From Mycobacterium sp. 1164985.4 (GTDB taxonomy: Bacteria > Actinomycetota > Actinomycetes > Mycobacteriales > Mycobacteriaceae): DNA of 64,000 nt. A program made the position numbers and the translations under genes. How positions within the stretch are numbered: the first letter of the stretch is position 1; each line of letters starts with the position of its first letter. A model generated the notes under the pieces. It saw only the letters and a program-made list of their open reading frames with translations, was not told where the DNA came from and ran no database searches. The DNA is taken from positions 1-64,000 of the forward strand of contig NZ_LZMD01000081.1 in the NCBI RefSeq assembly GCF_001668575.1. Direction: 5' to 3'. This document shows, piece by piece, positions 24,740-33,087 of this stretch.

Positions 24740-25282
24740 ACCGGGCCGTCCCTTGCGCGGCTGGGCTTTCTTCGCCTTGGCGGGCTGCTTCTTGACCGTC
24801 GCCTTCTTGGCCGACGCCTTCTTGGCCGCGACCTTCTTGGCCGCGACCTTCTTGGCCGCTCGCCTCGGATCCGGCGGCGGATTGGCAGCGCCGGTTTTTG
24901 CCGACTTCATCGGCGGCACAGTCTTTTTCGCAGGCGCTTTCTTGGCAGGGATCTTCTTGGCCGTCGCCTTCTTGACCGGAGCCTTGGACACCGCCTTGTT
25001 GGCGGGCATCTTCGGAACCGTCTTCTTGGCCGGAGCCTTCTTGGCGGCCACCTTCGTCGGCACCTTCTTGGCGGCCACCTTCGCCACGGTCGCCTTCCCG
25101 GCCGGAGCCTTCTTGGACGGCGCCTTTTCCTGCGGCGTCGGGGCCGCCGCGCCCTGGTCTTCGGACTCTCCACTGACGCGACGCACGATGCGTCCGGCCG
25201 TCTCGCCCGCGGCGTTCGCGAGCTCTGCCGCACGTGCGCCCAGCGCCGCGGCCGTCTCACCGATTTTTCGTCTCACAGACAC
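24728..25282 (-). CDS. Lysine/alanine-rich histone-H1-like protein
   Basis: 184 residues. Residues 1-40 form an amphipathic helix (MSVRRKIGETAAALGARAAE); the rest is a low-complexity array of PAKKA/VAAKK repeats, about 30 percent lysine, without a membrane helix. This composition is that of histone-like tails that bind DNA nonspecifically. It differs from the Hns-like gene at 13858, which has a membrane anchor. GTG start at 25282; a second GTG at 25276 is possible. Convergent and overlapping with the polymerase gene. Confidence 0.75.
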   Translation of the reverse strand: MSVRRKIGETAAALGARAAELANAAGETAGRIVRRVSGESEDQGAAAPTPQEKAPSKKAPAGKATVAKVAAKKVPTKVAAKKAPAKKTVPKMPANKAVSKAPVKKATAKKIPAKKAPAKKTVPPMKSAKTGAANPPPDPRRAAKKVAAKKVAAKKASAKKATVKKQPAKAKKAQPRKGRPGSVG

Positions 25283-25320
25283 CCTGTACCCCGTTCGGGT
25301 CGGTTAACCGTCGGCGATTT

Positions 25321-26325
25321 TCATGATCCGGCCCACGCCAACAGTCGATCGGCGGACCACGTGTTGACGATGCGGTCGACCGGCACCTCGGCGTCGAGCG
25401 CACGCTGCGCTCCGTACCCGAGGAACTCCAACTGCCCGGGCGCGTGTGAATCGGTGTCGATCGAGAACAGGCAACCGATGTCCAGCGCGAGCTTGAGCAG
25501 CCGGGTCGGCGGGTCGCGCCGTTCGGGCCGGGAGTTGATCTCGACCGCCGTACCGTGATCCCTACAGGCCGTGAACACCTTCTCGGCGTCGAACTTCGAT
25601 TCCGGCCGCATCCCCCGCCCGCCGGTGACCAGGCGGCCGGTGCAGTGGCCCAGCACATCGGTGTGCGGGTTGGCGATGGCCTTGAGCATGCGGCGCGTCA
25701 TCGACGGCGCGTCCATCGCCAACTTCGAATGCACACTGGCCACCACGATGTCGAGCCGCTCGAGCAGCTCTTCCTCTTGGTCGAGGGAGCCGTCCTCGAG
25801 GATATCGACCTCGATGCCGGTGAGGATCCGCAACGGCGCGACCGTCTCGCGCAACTCGTCGATGACGTCGAGCTGCTGGCGCAGCCGGTCCGGCGACAGG
25901 CCGTTGGCGATCCTCAGCCGGGGCGAATGATCGGTCAGCGCGCAGTACTCATGCCCGAGATCCCTTGCTGCCGACATCATCTCCTCGATCGGAGCAGACC
26001 CGTCCGACCAGTTCGAGTGCACGTGCAGATCACCCCGCAGCGCCGACCGGATGTCGCCACCGCCGAGATCCTTGGCGTTGGAACGCAGTTCGACCAGTAC
26101 ATCGGGCTCACGTCCGGCCCATGCCTGCGCGATGACCTTCGCGGTCTTGGGACCGATGCCCGGCAGCGACTGCCAACTGTTCGCGGTGCCGTGGCGGTCG
26201 CGTTCGGCATCGGAGAGCGCTTCGACGATGTCGGCTGCGTTGCGGTAGGCCATCACCCGGCGCGGGTCTTCGCGCGCACGGTCCTTGTAATAGGCGATCT
26301 GCCGGAGTGCGATGACGGGGTCCAT
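25321..26325 (-). CDS. PHP-domain phosphoesterase with helix-hairpin-helix (Rv3856c type)
   Basis: 334 residues. N-terminal helix-hairpin-helix DNA-binding part (QSLPGIGPKTAKVIAQAW, about residues 47-65), then a PHP metal-dependent phosphoesterase: HVHSNWSDG (about 100-108), LTDHSP, EVDIL, ASVHS, HCTG and DTDSHAP supply metal ligands. It corresponds to the C-terminal half of a bacterial family X polymerase without the polymerase part. A DNA 3'-end processing or nuclease role in repair is likely from the domain pair. The start at 26325 (MDPVIAL) matches the family. Confidence 0.88.
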   Translation of the reverse strand: MDPVIALRQIAYYKDRAREDPRRVMAYRNAADIVEALSDAERDRHGTANSWQSLPGIGPKTAKVIAQAWAGREPDVLVELRSNAKDLGGGDIRSALRGDLHVHSNWSDGSAPIEEMMSAARDLGHEYCALTDHSPRLRIANGLSPDRLRQQLDVIDELRETVAPLRILTGIEVDILEDGSLDQEEELLERLDIVVASVHSKLAMDAPSMTRRMLKAIANPHTDVLGHCTGRLVTGGRGMRPESKFDAEKVFTACRDHGTAVEINSRPERRDPPTRLLKLALDIGCLFSIDTDSHAPGQLEFLGYGAQRALDAEVPVDRIVNTWSADRLLAWAGS

Positions 26326-26372
26326 CACCCCAGTGTGCCCGTTTTGCCCTTGCACACCCTGCCTCGATATGG

Positions 26373-26396
26373 TGGATTGCGACTTTACTCAATCCA
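26373..26396. promoter_or_regulatory. Inverted-repeat operator before arsR-sulP
   Basis: TGGATTG (26373-26379) and CAATCCA (26390-26396) form a perfect 7-base dyad with a 10-base spacer, 16 bases upstream of the ArsR gene. Position and form fit an autoregulatory ArsR/SmtB site. Confidence 0.6.
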
Positions 26397-26412
26397 TCAA
26401 TTGCTGAGATCC

Positions 26413-26790
26413 ATGCCACATCGCTTTCCCGGTAGCCCCGAGCTGCCGCTCTACGAGATCAAAGCCAACTTGTTCAAGGCGTTGGCCCATCCGGCGCGCA
26501 TCCGCGTCCTCGAGATCTTGTCGGCCAACAACGGGCCGACGTCGGTCAGTGAAATCCTCGCCGACACCGAGCTGGAGCCCACGCTGTTGTCCCAGCATCT
26601 TGCGGTACTCAAGCGTCACCACGTGGTCTCGGCGCAACGCGTCGGCAACTCGGTGATCTACGAACTCGCGCACCCGAAGATCTCCGAACTGCTGGTCATC
26701 GCGAGGGCGTTCCTCGCCGACGTCCTCGGCGCCCAACGGGATCAGTTGGAGGCTCTCAAGTCCCTGCCCCCGCTAAGGCACGACAAGTGA
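26413..26790 (+). CDS. ArsR/SmtB-family transcriptional regulator
   Basis: 125 residues. Winged helix: ALAHPARIRVLEILSANNGPTSVSEILADTELEPTLLSQHLAVLKRHHVV (about residues 20-70). No cysteine or clustered histidine metal site is evident, so it may sense something other than a metal, or bind metal at the few histidines. Coupled to the sulP gene by GTGA overlap, so it most likely controls that transporter through the upstream dyad. Confidence 0.88.
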   Translation: MPHRFPGSPELPLYEIKANLFKALAHPARIRVLEILSANNGPTSVSEILADTELEPTLLSQHLAVLKRHHVVSAQRVGNSVIYELAHPKISELLVIARAFLADVLGAQRDQLEALKSLPPLRHDK

Positions 26791-28415
26791 ACCTCGTCCG
26801 CCTGCTTCCGGGCCGCCGCGACTATGCCGATCTCCCCCGATCGTGGCGACGCGACATCGTCGCCGGAATCACGGTCGGCGTCGTCGCCCTACCGCTGGCC
26901 CTGGCGTTCGGCATCAGCTCGGGCGTGGGTGCGGCGGCCGGTTTGATCACCGCCGTCGTCGCTGGGCTGGTGGCCGCCGTCTTCGGCGGATCGCATGTGC
27001 AGGTGTCCGGGCCCACCGGCGCGATGGCCGTCGTACTCGCCCCAATAGTGGCCCAATACGGCCTGGGCAGCATCGCCCTTGTGACCGTGCTGGCCGGGCT
27101 GCTCGTGCTCGCCGCCGGCGTCACCGGTCTGGGCCGCGCAGTCACCTTTATCCCCTGGCCCGTCATCGAGGGATTCACCCTGGGCATCGCCGCCATCATC
27201 TTTCTCCAGCAGGTGCCCGCCGCGTTCGGGCAAGGGAGCCCGGCCGGCGGCCGCACGTTGTCGGTGGCGTGGGGCGTTGTCCGACAGGCGGATTGGCCGT
27301 CGGCCGCGCGCACGTTAGCCGTGGTGGCCGTCGTCGCGGCGCTCATGGTGACGCTGCCGCGCCTGCACCGCGGCATCCCGGAGTCGCTGACGGCCGTGAT
27401 CGTCGTGGCGGTCGCCGTTGTGGCCCTTGATATTCAGGTCACCAGCATCGGTGGGCTACCTTCGCATCTCCCTGCACCCGTCCTACCGCAGGTGGACCTG
27501 GCCGGGATGCGGACCCTCGTCGGTGCCGCCCTGGCGATCGCGGCGCTGGCTGCGATCGAGTCCCTACTGTCGGCGCGCGTGGCCGCCACCATGGCACCGA
27601 CGGGTCCGTACGATCCCGACCGCGAACTCGTGGGCCAAGGCCTGGCGTCGGTGGCGTCGGGCGCCTTCGGTGGTATGCCCGCGACCGGAGCCATCGCCCG
27701 TACCGCGGTCAACGTGCGGTCCGGCGCCCGAACACGGGTCGCGGCCATCGTGCATTCGCTGGTCCTGCTCGCGGTCGTCTACCTGGCCACCGGGCCGGTG
27801 TCCGCAATACCGCTGTCCGCCTTGGCCGGCGTGCTGATGGTGACGTCGTTTCGGATGATCTCGGTGTCGACAGTGCGCAAGATCCTGCACTCCACCCGCT
27901 CGGACGCGGTGACGTTCGTACTCACCGCCGCGATCACGGTGTGCTTCGACCTCATCGAGGCCGTGCAGATCGGGGTGGTGGTCGCGGCGTTCTTCGCGCT
28001 GCGCGGCGTCGCTCGTCGGAGCAGCGTCACCCGCGAGGAGCTTCCGGGCCCTCGGCGCCCCGGCGACGACCAGATCGCACTTCTGCGCCTCGATGGAGCG
28101 ATGTTCTTCGGAGTGGCCGAGCGCATCTCGAACGAGATCACCGGAACCGGCGAGCCGCGCACCTCGGTGGTGATCATCCGGCTCAGCCAACTGGGGATGC
28201 TCGATGCCACCGGCGCGAACACGTTGGCGCAGATCGCAACCGAGTTGGAGTCGCGCGGCATCACGGTGATCATCAAAGGCGTCCGGCCAGAGCACATGAG
28301 CCTGCTCACCAACGTCGGCGTTTTCGACTCACTCCGCCACGAGAACCACTTGATGGACTCGCTCGACGAGGCGATCAACCACGCTCGGACGCATGTCAGC
28401 TCTCGGGTGCTTTGA
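26787..28415 (+). CDS. SulP-family anion transporter with STAS domain
   Basis: 542 residues: about 11-12 transmembrane helices (25-405) with the SulP signatures GGSHVQVSGPTGAMAVV and GMPATGAIARTAVNV, then a STAS domain (about 430-530) ending in the LDATGANTL loop. The family moves sulfate, bicarbonate or other anions with H+ or Na+. GTG start overlaps arsR. Its 3' end overlaps the convergent TrkA-type gene by 20 bases. Confidence 0.9.
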   Translation: MNLVRLLPGRRDYADLPRSWRRDIVAGITVGVVALPLALAFGISSGVGAAAGLITAVVAGLVAAVFGGSHVQVSGPTGAMAVVLAPIVAQYGLGSIALVTVLAGLLVLAAGVTGLGRAVTFIPWPVIEGFTLGIAAIIFLQQVPAAFGQGSPAGGRTLSVAWGVVRQADWPSAARTLAVVAVVAALMVTLPRLHRGIPESLTAVIVVAVAVVALDIQVTSIGGLPSHLPAPVLPQVDLAGMRTLVGAALAIAALAAIESLLSARVAATMAPTGPYDPDRELVGQGLASVASGAFGGMPATGAIARTAVNVRSGARTRVAAIVHSLVLLAVVYLATGPVSAIPLSALAGVLMVTSFRMISVSTVRKILHSTRSDAVTFVLTAAITVCFDLIEAVQIGVVVAAFFALRGVARRSSVTREELPGPRRPGDDQIALLRLDGAMFFGVAERISNEITGTGEPRTSVVIIRLSQLGMLDATGANTLAQIATELESRGITVIIKGVRPEHMSLLTNVGVFDSLRHENHLMDSLDEAINHARTHVSSRVL

Positions 28416-29091
28416 CGGCGGTTGCCTGCATCGCCCCGTGCACCAGCGCCGCGACCTCGCCGTGCGTCGGCCCGCCGGTGAGAAACAGCATTTCGTCACC
28501 GGCCTCGAGCACATCGTCGGACTTGGGCAGCACGATCCCGCTGTCGCGGATGATGATCGCCAGCGCGGTGTTCTCCAGCAGCGGCAGGTCGCGCATCCGC
28601 TGACCGACCAGCGGATCGCCCTCGGGCAGTGTCAGTTTCGCCAAGCTCACCTGGCCGTGGCGCAACTGCATCAACCGCACAACGTGGCCGATGTCGATCG
28701 CACCCTCGATCGCCGCGACCAGTGCGCTCGGCGCCGAGACCGCCACGTCGACACCCCACGCCTCGGTGAACAACCACTCGTTGCGAAGGTCGTTCACCCG
28801 AGCCACCACGCGACCGACGCCGAACTCCGTCTTCGCCAGCAACGACGCCGTCAGGTTCACCTTGTCGTCGCCGGTGGCCGCGATCACCACGTCGCAGATC
28901 TGCAGCCCGGACTCCTCCAACGCCGACAGCTCGCACGCATCGGCGAGCAACCATTCCGCATCGGGCACCGACTGTGGTTCGTAGTGCCGGACGCTGTGTT
29001 CGATCAACAGAACCTTGTGGCCGTAGTCGATCAGCTCCTGTGCCACGGAGCGGCCGACCGCCCCGGCACCGGCGATGCCCACCCGCATCAT
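28396..29091 (-). CDS. TrkA/CeoC-type potassium transport NAD-binding protein
   Basis: 231 residues. RCK N domain with Rossmann motif GIAGAGAVGRSVAQEL at the very N terminus and the acidic residue LLIEHS, then CDVVIAATGDDKVN; TrkA-C domain in the last 75 residues. It is close to mycobacterial CeoC. It gates K+ transport in response to NAD(H) or nucleotides. ATG 29091 has GAGGAG 6 bases upstream. Divergent from the K+/H+ antiporter, a plausible functional partner. Confidence 0.88.
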   Translation of the reverse strand: MMRVGIAGAGAVGRSVAQELIDYGHKVLLIEHSVRHYEPQSVPDAEWLLADACELSALEESGLQICDVVIAATGDDKVNLTASLLAKTEFGVGRVVARVNDLRNEWLFTEAWGVDVAVSAPSALVAAIEGAIDIGHVVRLMQLRHGQVSLAKLTLPEGDPLVGQRMRDLPLLENTALAIIIRDSGIVLPKSDDVLEAGDEMLFLTGGPTHGEVAALVHGAMQATAVKAPES

Positions 29092-29186
29092 CTGGCGCTC
29101 CTCGACGCGCTGCGGCGTGTCGGGACGCCGCCAGGGGAGCCGTATCACGCACCCATACTGACCCATCGCGGCGGCACTGCGCGCAG

Positions 29187-29223
29187 CTACCGGGTGAGAC
29201 TCAACGGCCAGGACCCGTGGTAG
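29187..29223 (+). promoter_or_regulatory. Stem-loop in the leader of the antiporter gene
   Basis: CTACC-GGGT (29187-29195) pairs with ACCC-gt-GGTAG (29213-29223), with a two-base bulge and a 17-base loop. It lies 53 bases upstream of the antiporter ATG and may be part of a structured leader. I cannot assign it to a known riboswitch class. Confidence 0.3.
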
Positions 29224-29275
29224 GTGTTTTACTGCACCTCACACACCACCCACCCGGTTTCCGAACGGCGAGTAA

Positions 29276-30772
29276 ATGACCCTGGAGCAGCTGTATCTCG
29301 TGCTGCTGCTCGCTGGGGTGGTGCTGCTGGCGAGCATCGTCGCCACCAGGGCCGCCAGCCGGGTCGGGCTGCCCAGCCTGCTGCTATTTCTCGGTGTCGG
29401 CGTCGTCGTCGGCGAGGACGGGCTCGGCCTTCAATTCGACAACTACCTGCTGGCGGATCACCTCGGCACGGTGGCGCTGGCCGTGATCCTCGTCGAGGGC
29501 GGTCTGACGACGCGGTTCTCCGACGTCCGGCGCGTGCTCGCGCCTGCGGGTGCCCTCGCCACCATCGGGGTTGCGGTCAGCATGGTCGTCACCGCCGCCG
29601 GTGCGCACCTGCTGCTCGGGATCGACTGGCAGCTGTCGCTGCTGCTCGGCGCCGTCGTCTCCGTCACCGACGCGGCCGCGGTGTTCTCGGTGCTCCGCGT
29701 GGTCCCTTTGCCCCGCCGGGTAGCCGGCCTTCTGGAAGCCGAATCCGGCTTCAACGACGCCCCGGCCGTGATCCTCGTGCTGATGTTCAGCGTGGCACCG
29801 CTGGAGCTCTCGCCCGTACACGCCATGGCGGAACTGGTCTACGAGCTGGCAGTCGGCGCCGCGGTCGGTCTGGGCGTCGGCTTTCTGGGCTCTATCGCGC
29901 TGCGCCGCATCGCGCTTCCGGCGTCGGGCCTGTACCCGCTGGCCACGTTCGGGCTGGGCATGGTCGCGTTCGCCGCCGCCGGCAGCGCACACGCCAGCGG
30001 ATTTCTCGCCGCGTATGTGTCGGCGGTGGTGCTCGCCAACACCGGCCTTCCGCACCGGTCGGCCACGCGCTCGTTCGCCGAAGGTCTCGGTTGGCTGGCG
30101 CAGATTGGGCTGTTCGTCCTGCTCGGTCTGCTCGTCGATCCCAGCGATCTGGGCGTCGAGGTGGTTCCCGGCATCGTCACGGGCCTGGTGCTGTTGCTCG
30201 TTGCGCGTCCGCTGTCGGTGTTCTTGTCCCTCGTTTGGTTCCGAATACCCTGGCGCGAGCAGGTTTTCGTGTCGTGGGCCGGTCTGCGCGGCGCCGTTCC
30301 GATCGTGTTGGCGACATTCCCGATCGTCGGTGGTGTGCCCGACAGTGTCCGGCTGCTCAACATCGTGTTCATCCTCGTGGTGGTGTTCACGCTGGTGCAA
30401 GGCCCGAGCCTGCGCTTCGTCGCGCACCGGTTGGGATTGATCCCCAAGGAGGCGACGCGCGAGATTCACGTCGAGTCGGCTCCCCTCGATGTGCTGGACG
30501 CCGAACTGCTGACCATGACGGTGGAGGCGCCGTCGCGGTTGCACGGTGTCACGGTGCTGGAATTGCGTCTGCCCGATCCGAGCGTGATCACTCTGATCAT
30601 CCGCAACGGCAGAACCTTCGTTCCGCAGCCCGACACCCGGATCTCGATCGGCGACGAACTGCTGATCGTCACCACCACCAAGACGCGCGCGATCGCCGAG
30701 CGCCGGCTGCGCGCGGTGAGCCGCCGCGGCAAGCTCGCCTACTGGTTCGATGAATTCGGTGAGGCCGAGTAG
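29276..30772 (+). CDS. K+/H+ antiporter of the NhaP2/CvrA type with TrkA-C domain
   Basis: 498 residues: about 12 transmembrane helices (5-390) of the CPA family, with the conserved VTDAAAVFSVL and ESGFNDAPAVIL ion-site regions. A cytoplasmic TrkA-C domain follows (about 405-480, LRLPDPSVITLIIRNG). Antiporters with a TrkA-C tail usually expel K+ in exchange for H+. ATG at 29276; the divergent TrkA-type gene lies 184 bases upstream. Confidence 0.88.
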   Translation: MTLEQLYLVLLLAGVVLLASIVATRAASRVGLPSLLLFLGVGVVVGEDGLGLQFDNYLLADHLGTVALAVILVEGGLTTRFSDVRRVLAPAGALATIGVAVSMVVTAAGAHLLLGIDWQLSLLLGAVVSVTDAAAVFSVLRVVPLPRRVAGLLEAESGFNDAPAVILVLMFSVAPLELSPVHAMAELVYELAVGAAVGLGVGFLGSIALRRIALPASGLYPLATFGLGMVAFAAAGSAHASGFLAAYVSAVVLANTGLPHRSATRSFAEGLGWLAQIGLFVLLGLLVDPSDLGVEVVPGIVTGLVLLLVARPLSVFLSLVWFRIPWREQVFVSWAGLRGAVPIVLATFPIVGGVPDSVRLLNIVFILVVVFTLVQGPSLRFVAHRLGLIPKEATREIHVESAPLDVLDAELLTMTVEAPSRLHGVTVLELRLPDPSVITLIIRNGRTFVPQPDTRISIGDELLIVTTTKTRAIAERRLRAVSRRGKLAYWFDEFGEAE

Positions 30773-30811
30773 ACAGGCAGCTCCCAGCCGGACCGGACTA
30801 ATCTCGATTCA

Positions 30812-31660
30812 GTGAGATTCGCTTTCAAGACATCCCCGCAGAACACGACCTGGGCCGACATGCTGGCGCTGTGGAAGGCCGCCGACCAGATCGACGTGTT
30901 CGAATCCGGCTGGACGTTCGACCACTTCTATCCGATCTTCTCCGACCCGACCGGCCCGTGCCTGGAGGGTTGGGTGACGCTGACCGCGCTCGCGCAGGCG
31001 ACCGAGCGGTTGCGCGTCGGCGTGCTGGTGACCGGCATTCACTACCGCCACCCCGCGGTCCTCGCGAATATGGCCGCCGCACTGGACATCGTGTCCAACG
31101 GCCGGCTGGAGCTCGGCATCGGCGCGGGCTGGAACGAGGAGGAGTCCGGGGCGTATGGCATCGAGCTGGGTTCGATCAGGGAACGGTTCGACCGGTTCGA
31201 CGAGGCGTGCGAGATCATCACGAGCCTGCTGAGCCAGGAGACGACGTCGTTCGACGGCAAGTTCTTCCAGCTCAAGGACGCCCGCAACGAGCCGAAGGGT
31301 CCGCAGCGCCCGCACCCGCCGATCTGCATCGGTGGCAGTGGCGAGAAGCGCACGCTGAGGATCACCGCCCGGTACGCCCAGCACTGGAACTTCGTCGGTG
31401 GAACGCCGGAGGAATTCGCCCGCAAACGCGATGTGCTGGCCGGCCACTGTGCCGACATCGGGCGGGACCCGAAGGAGATCATGCTGTCGGCTCACGTCCG
31501 GCTGGACCCTGACCACAACTACGCCAAAGCCGTCGAGGAGGCCGCGGCCCTCGGGGAGGAGGGACTCGATCTGGCCATCATCTACCTGCCGCCGCCGCAC
31601 GATCCCGCGGTGCTCGAACCGCTGGCCGATGCGATCGTGGGCTCAGGTCTACGAAGTTAG
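30812..31660 (+). CDS. LLM-class F420-dependent oxidoreductase
   Basis: 282 residues of luciferase-like TIM barrel. Visible signatures: VFESGWTFDHFYPI near residue 30, LRVGVLVTGIHYRHPAVLANMAAALDI, LELGIGAGWNEEE and PPICIGGSGEKRTLRI, the typical cofactor-binding order of F420-dependent enzymes. The substrate is unknown. GTG start; no operon partner. Confidence 0.9.
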   Translation: MRFAFKTSPQNTTWADMLALWKAADQIDVFESGWTFDHFYPIFSDPTGPCLEGWVTLTALAQATERLRVGVLVTGIHYRHPAVLANMAAALDIVSNGRLELGIGAGWNEEESGAYGIELGSIRERFDRFDEACEIITSLLSQETTSFDGKFFQLKDARNEPKGPQRPHPPICIGGSGEKRTLRITARYAQHWNFVGGTPEEFARKRDVLAGHCADIGRDPKEIMLSAHVRLDPDHNYAKAVEEAAALGEEGLDLAIIYLPPPHDPAVLEPLADAIVGSGLRS

Positions 31661-31708
31661 CCGCCGTTTCTGACGATCACGAAGATATAACGATTTGGCA
31701 AACGGCGG
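31661..31708. repeat. 9-base inverted repeat after the oxidoreductase gene
   Basis: CCGCCGTTT (31661-31669), directly after the stop, is matched by AAACGGCGG (31700-31708) over a 30-base AT-rich loop. It could be a terminator. The right arm overlaps TTGGCAAACGG, which also contains an EspR-like core (TTTGCCA on the minus strand). Confidence 0.5.
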
Positions 31709-31751
31709 TAGAGAATGGCTCGGGGAGAGGAAAACCACCCCGTTCAGTTCG

Positions 31752-31892
31752 CTAGACGCCGTAGAGACGGAGCTCGTCGGCGGTGATGAGGCGCTCGGCC
31801 TTGGCCGGAAATTCGCGGCTCTTCAGCGGATGACGTAGGAGTGACCAGGCGATTCGGCTCACCCGGGACCGGGATAGCGGGTTGACATACAC
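31752..31892 (-). CDS. Small basic protein, 46 residues
   Basis: A short gene with a GTG start, 46 codons (VYVNPLSRSRVSRIAWSLLR at the N terminus, LITADELRLYGV at the end) and AGGAG 8 bases upstream. The first half is basic and could form an amphipathic helix; the second half is charged with REFPAKAERL. No family is recognised, but the composition is protein-like throughout and codon third positions are mostly G or C. An IdeR-like box lies upstream. It stands alone in a 388-base gap between two larger genes. Confidence 0.65.
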   Translation of the reverse strand: MYVNPLSRSRVSRIAWSLLRHPLKSREFPAKAERLITADELRLYGV

Positions 31893-31927
31893 GGAACGGA
31901 CTCCTGTGTCGAAACCGATAGCTGACC

Positions 31928-31946
31928 GGGGGCTAACCTTACCTCA
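31928..31946 (-). promoter_or_regulatory. Possible IdeR-like box for the 46-residue gene
   Basis: On the minus strand TGAGGTAAGGTTAGCCCCC matches 12 of 19 consensus IdeR positions, with a perfect T-n-AGGT-n-AGG half. It is 36 bases upstream of the GTG. The second half-site is poor, so the call is weak. Confidence 0.35.
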
Positions 31947-32048
31947 GTGCCCTCATGCAGTCATTAGAACCCCGCCCCTGGGCAAACAGTGGTAGGCGCG
32001 CCGATGAATAGTCGGATGTTTTTAGAGTTGCTGAAGTGACAGATGTGA

Positions 32049-32885
32049 CTACGACGGCGGGCGGAAGAACACGTCATCGAGCGTCACTGTCCGCAGCCTG
32101 CGCGCCTCGAGAATGTCGATCAACTGCCCGAAGACCTCGGTGACGGGTGGGTGGTTGAGGTGGCCGATGACGATCTTCTGCGGGGTGAAGTGTTCGGCGG
32201 CCATATGCACGACCTCGGCCGGCGGTATCCACTCGTGGTCCTCCAGCGTGCCCGACCACAACGTCTCAATGGTGTAGCCGAGGTCGCTCGAGACCTTGTC
32301 GACATGCGGACTGGTTGCGCCGTAAGGCGGGCGGAAGTACGGGCGCGCGTCGACTCCGTATGTCTTCCAGAGGAATTCGTGGTTGCGGCGCAATTGCTCG
32401 GCCACGTCAGCGAGGGGCAGCTTGGTGAGGTCCGGGTGTGACCAGGTGTGGTTGGCCAGCTGGATCTGGCCGTCGTCGACGAGCGGCCGCAGCAGGTCCG
32501 CATGGTCGGTCCAGGAGCGGTAGACGCCGTTGACGAAGTACGTCAGCCGTATTCCGGTGTCCTTGGCGAATTGCGTGTAAGCGCCCACCACGTCACTGCT
32601 CACCCCGTCGTCGACGGTCAGCGCGAGGAGGTCACCGTCACCGGGCAGACTGCTCAGCACCCCGTCGTCGGGCAACGCGACCCGTGCCGACTTCGGCGGC
32701 GGCGGCAACAAGCCGTCCGGGTCGGGCGCCTCGGCCGCCACCCCGGTCACCTGCGGCTGGCCGTCCGTCGAGCAACGGCTCAGTCCCACGGCGCCGACCG
32801 TAGCGATGGACAGGGCCGCGATGAAGTTGCGCCGGTTGAGCTCGAGCCCGGCGCGGACAGTTCGGTAGCGGCCGATCACCGCCAT
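32049..32885 (-). CDS. Tat-exported polysaccharide deacetylase (NodB fold)
   Basis: 278 residues. Twin-arginine signal NRRNFIAALSIATVGAVG (about residues 17-34), followed by a proline-rich linker and a NodB deacetylase domain: TVDDG (metal Asp), HTWSHPDL (metal His pair) and RPPYG. Removes acetyl groups from N-acetylated glycans such as peptidoglycan in the envelope. TVDDG replaces the commoner TFDDG. It is downstream of gltD on the same strand, separated by a 32-base tandem repeat. Confidence 0.87.
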   Translation of the reverse strand: MAVIGRYRTVRAGLELNRRNFIAALSIATVGAVGLSRCSTDGQPQVTGVAAEAPDPDGLLPPPPKSARVALPDDGVLSSLPGDGDLLALTVDDGVSSDVVGAYTQFAKDTGIRLTYFVNGVYRSWTDHADLLRPLVDDGQIQLANHTWSHPDLTKLPLADVAEQLRRNHEFLWKTYGVDARPYFRPPYGATSPHVDKVSSDLGYTIETLWSGTLEDHEWIPPAEVVHMAAEHFTPQKIVIGHLNHPPVTEVFGQLIDILEARRLRTVTLDDVFFRPPS

Positions 32886-32960
32886 TACTGTCGCGCGTCA
32901 GGACGCGATATCCGTCCAATTGCGCCGCGTGTCGCGGCCGGCTAGCGCGTCAGCGCTTCT

Positions 32961-33087
32961 TTCTGCTCTTCGCGCGAGCGCCCATCGCTGCCTTCTGCTC
33001 TTCGCGCGAGCGCTCATCGCTGCCTTCTGCTCTTCGCGCGAGCGCTCATCGCTGCCTTCTGCTCTTCGCGCGAGCGCTCATCGCTGC
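32961..33087 (-). repeat. Four tandem 32-base MIRU-like units at the gltD stop codon
   Basis: Units start at 32961, 32993, 33025 and 33057, each TTCTGCTCTTCGCGCGAGCG plus 12 bases ending in CATCGCTGCC; only one internal base differs in the first unit. On the minus strand each unit spells an 11-codon ORF (MSARAKSRRQR) whose stop overlaps the next ATG as ATGA. The chain begins on the gltD stop (33078-33080). The last unit has GATGGG and yields MGARAKSRKKR ending at 32950. The fit of a 36-base ORF with a 4-base overlap to a 32-base period is exact. Confidence 0.85.

Noticed and set aside
29187..29223. c-di-AMP (ydaO) riboswitch
   Set aside because: The potassium context fits, but the conserved ydaO core was not found.
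32961..33087. CRISPR-like array
   Set aside because: The 32-base units are directly contiguous with no spacers and no cas genes are near; it is a tandem repeat.
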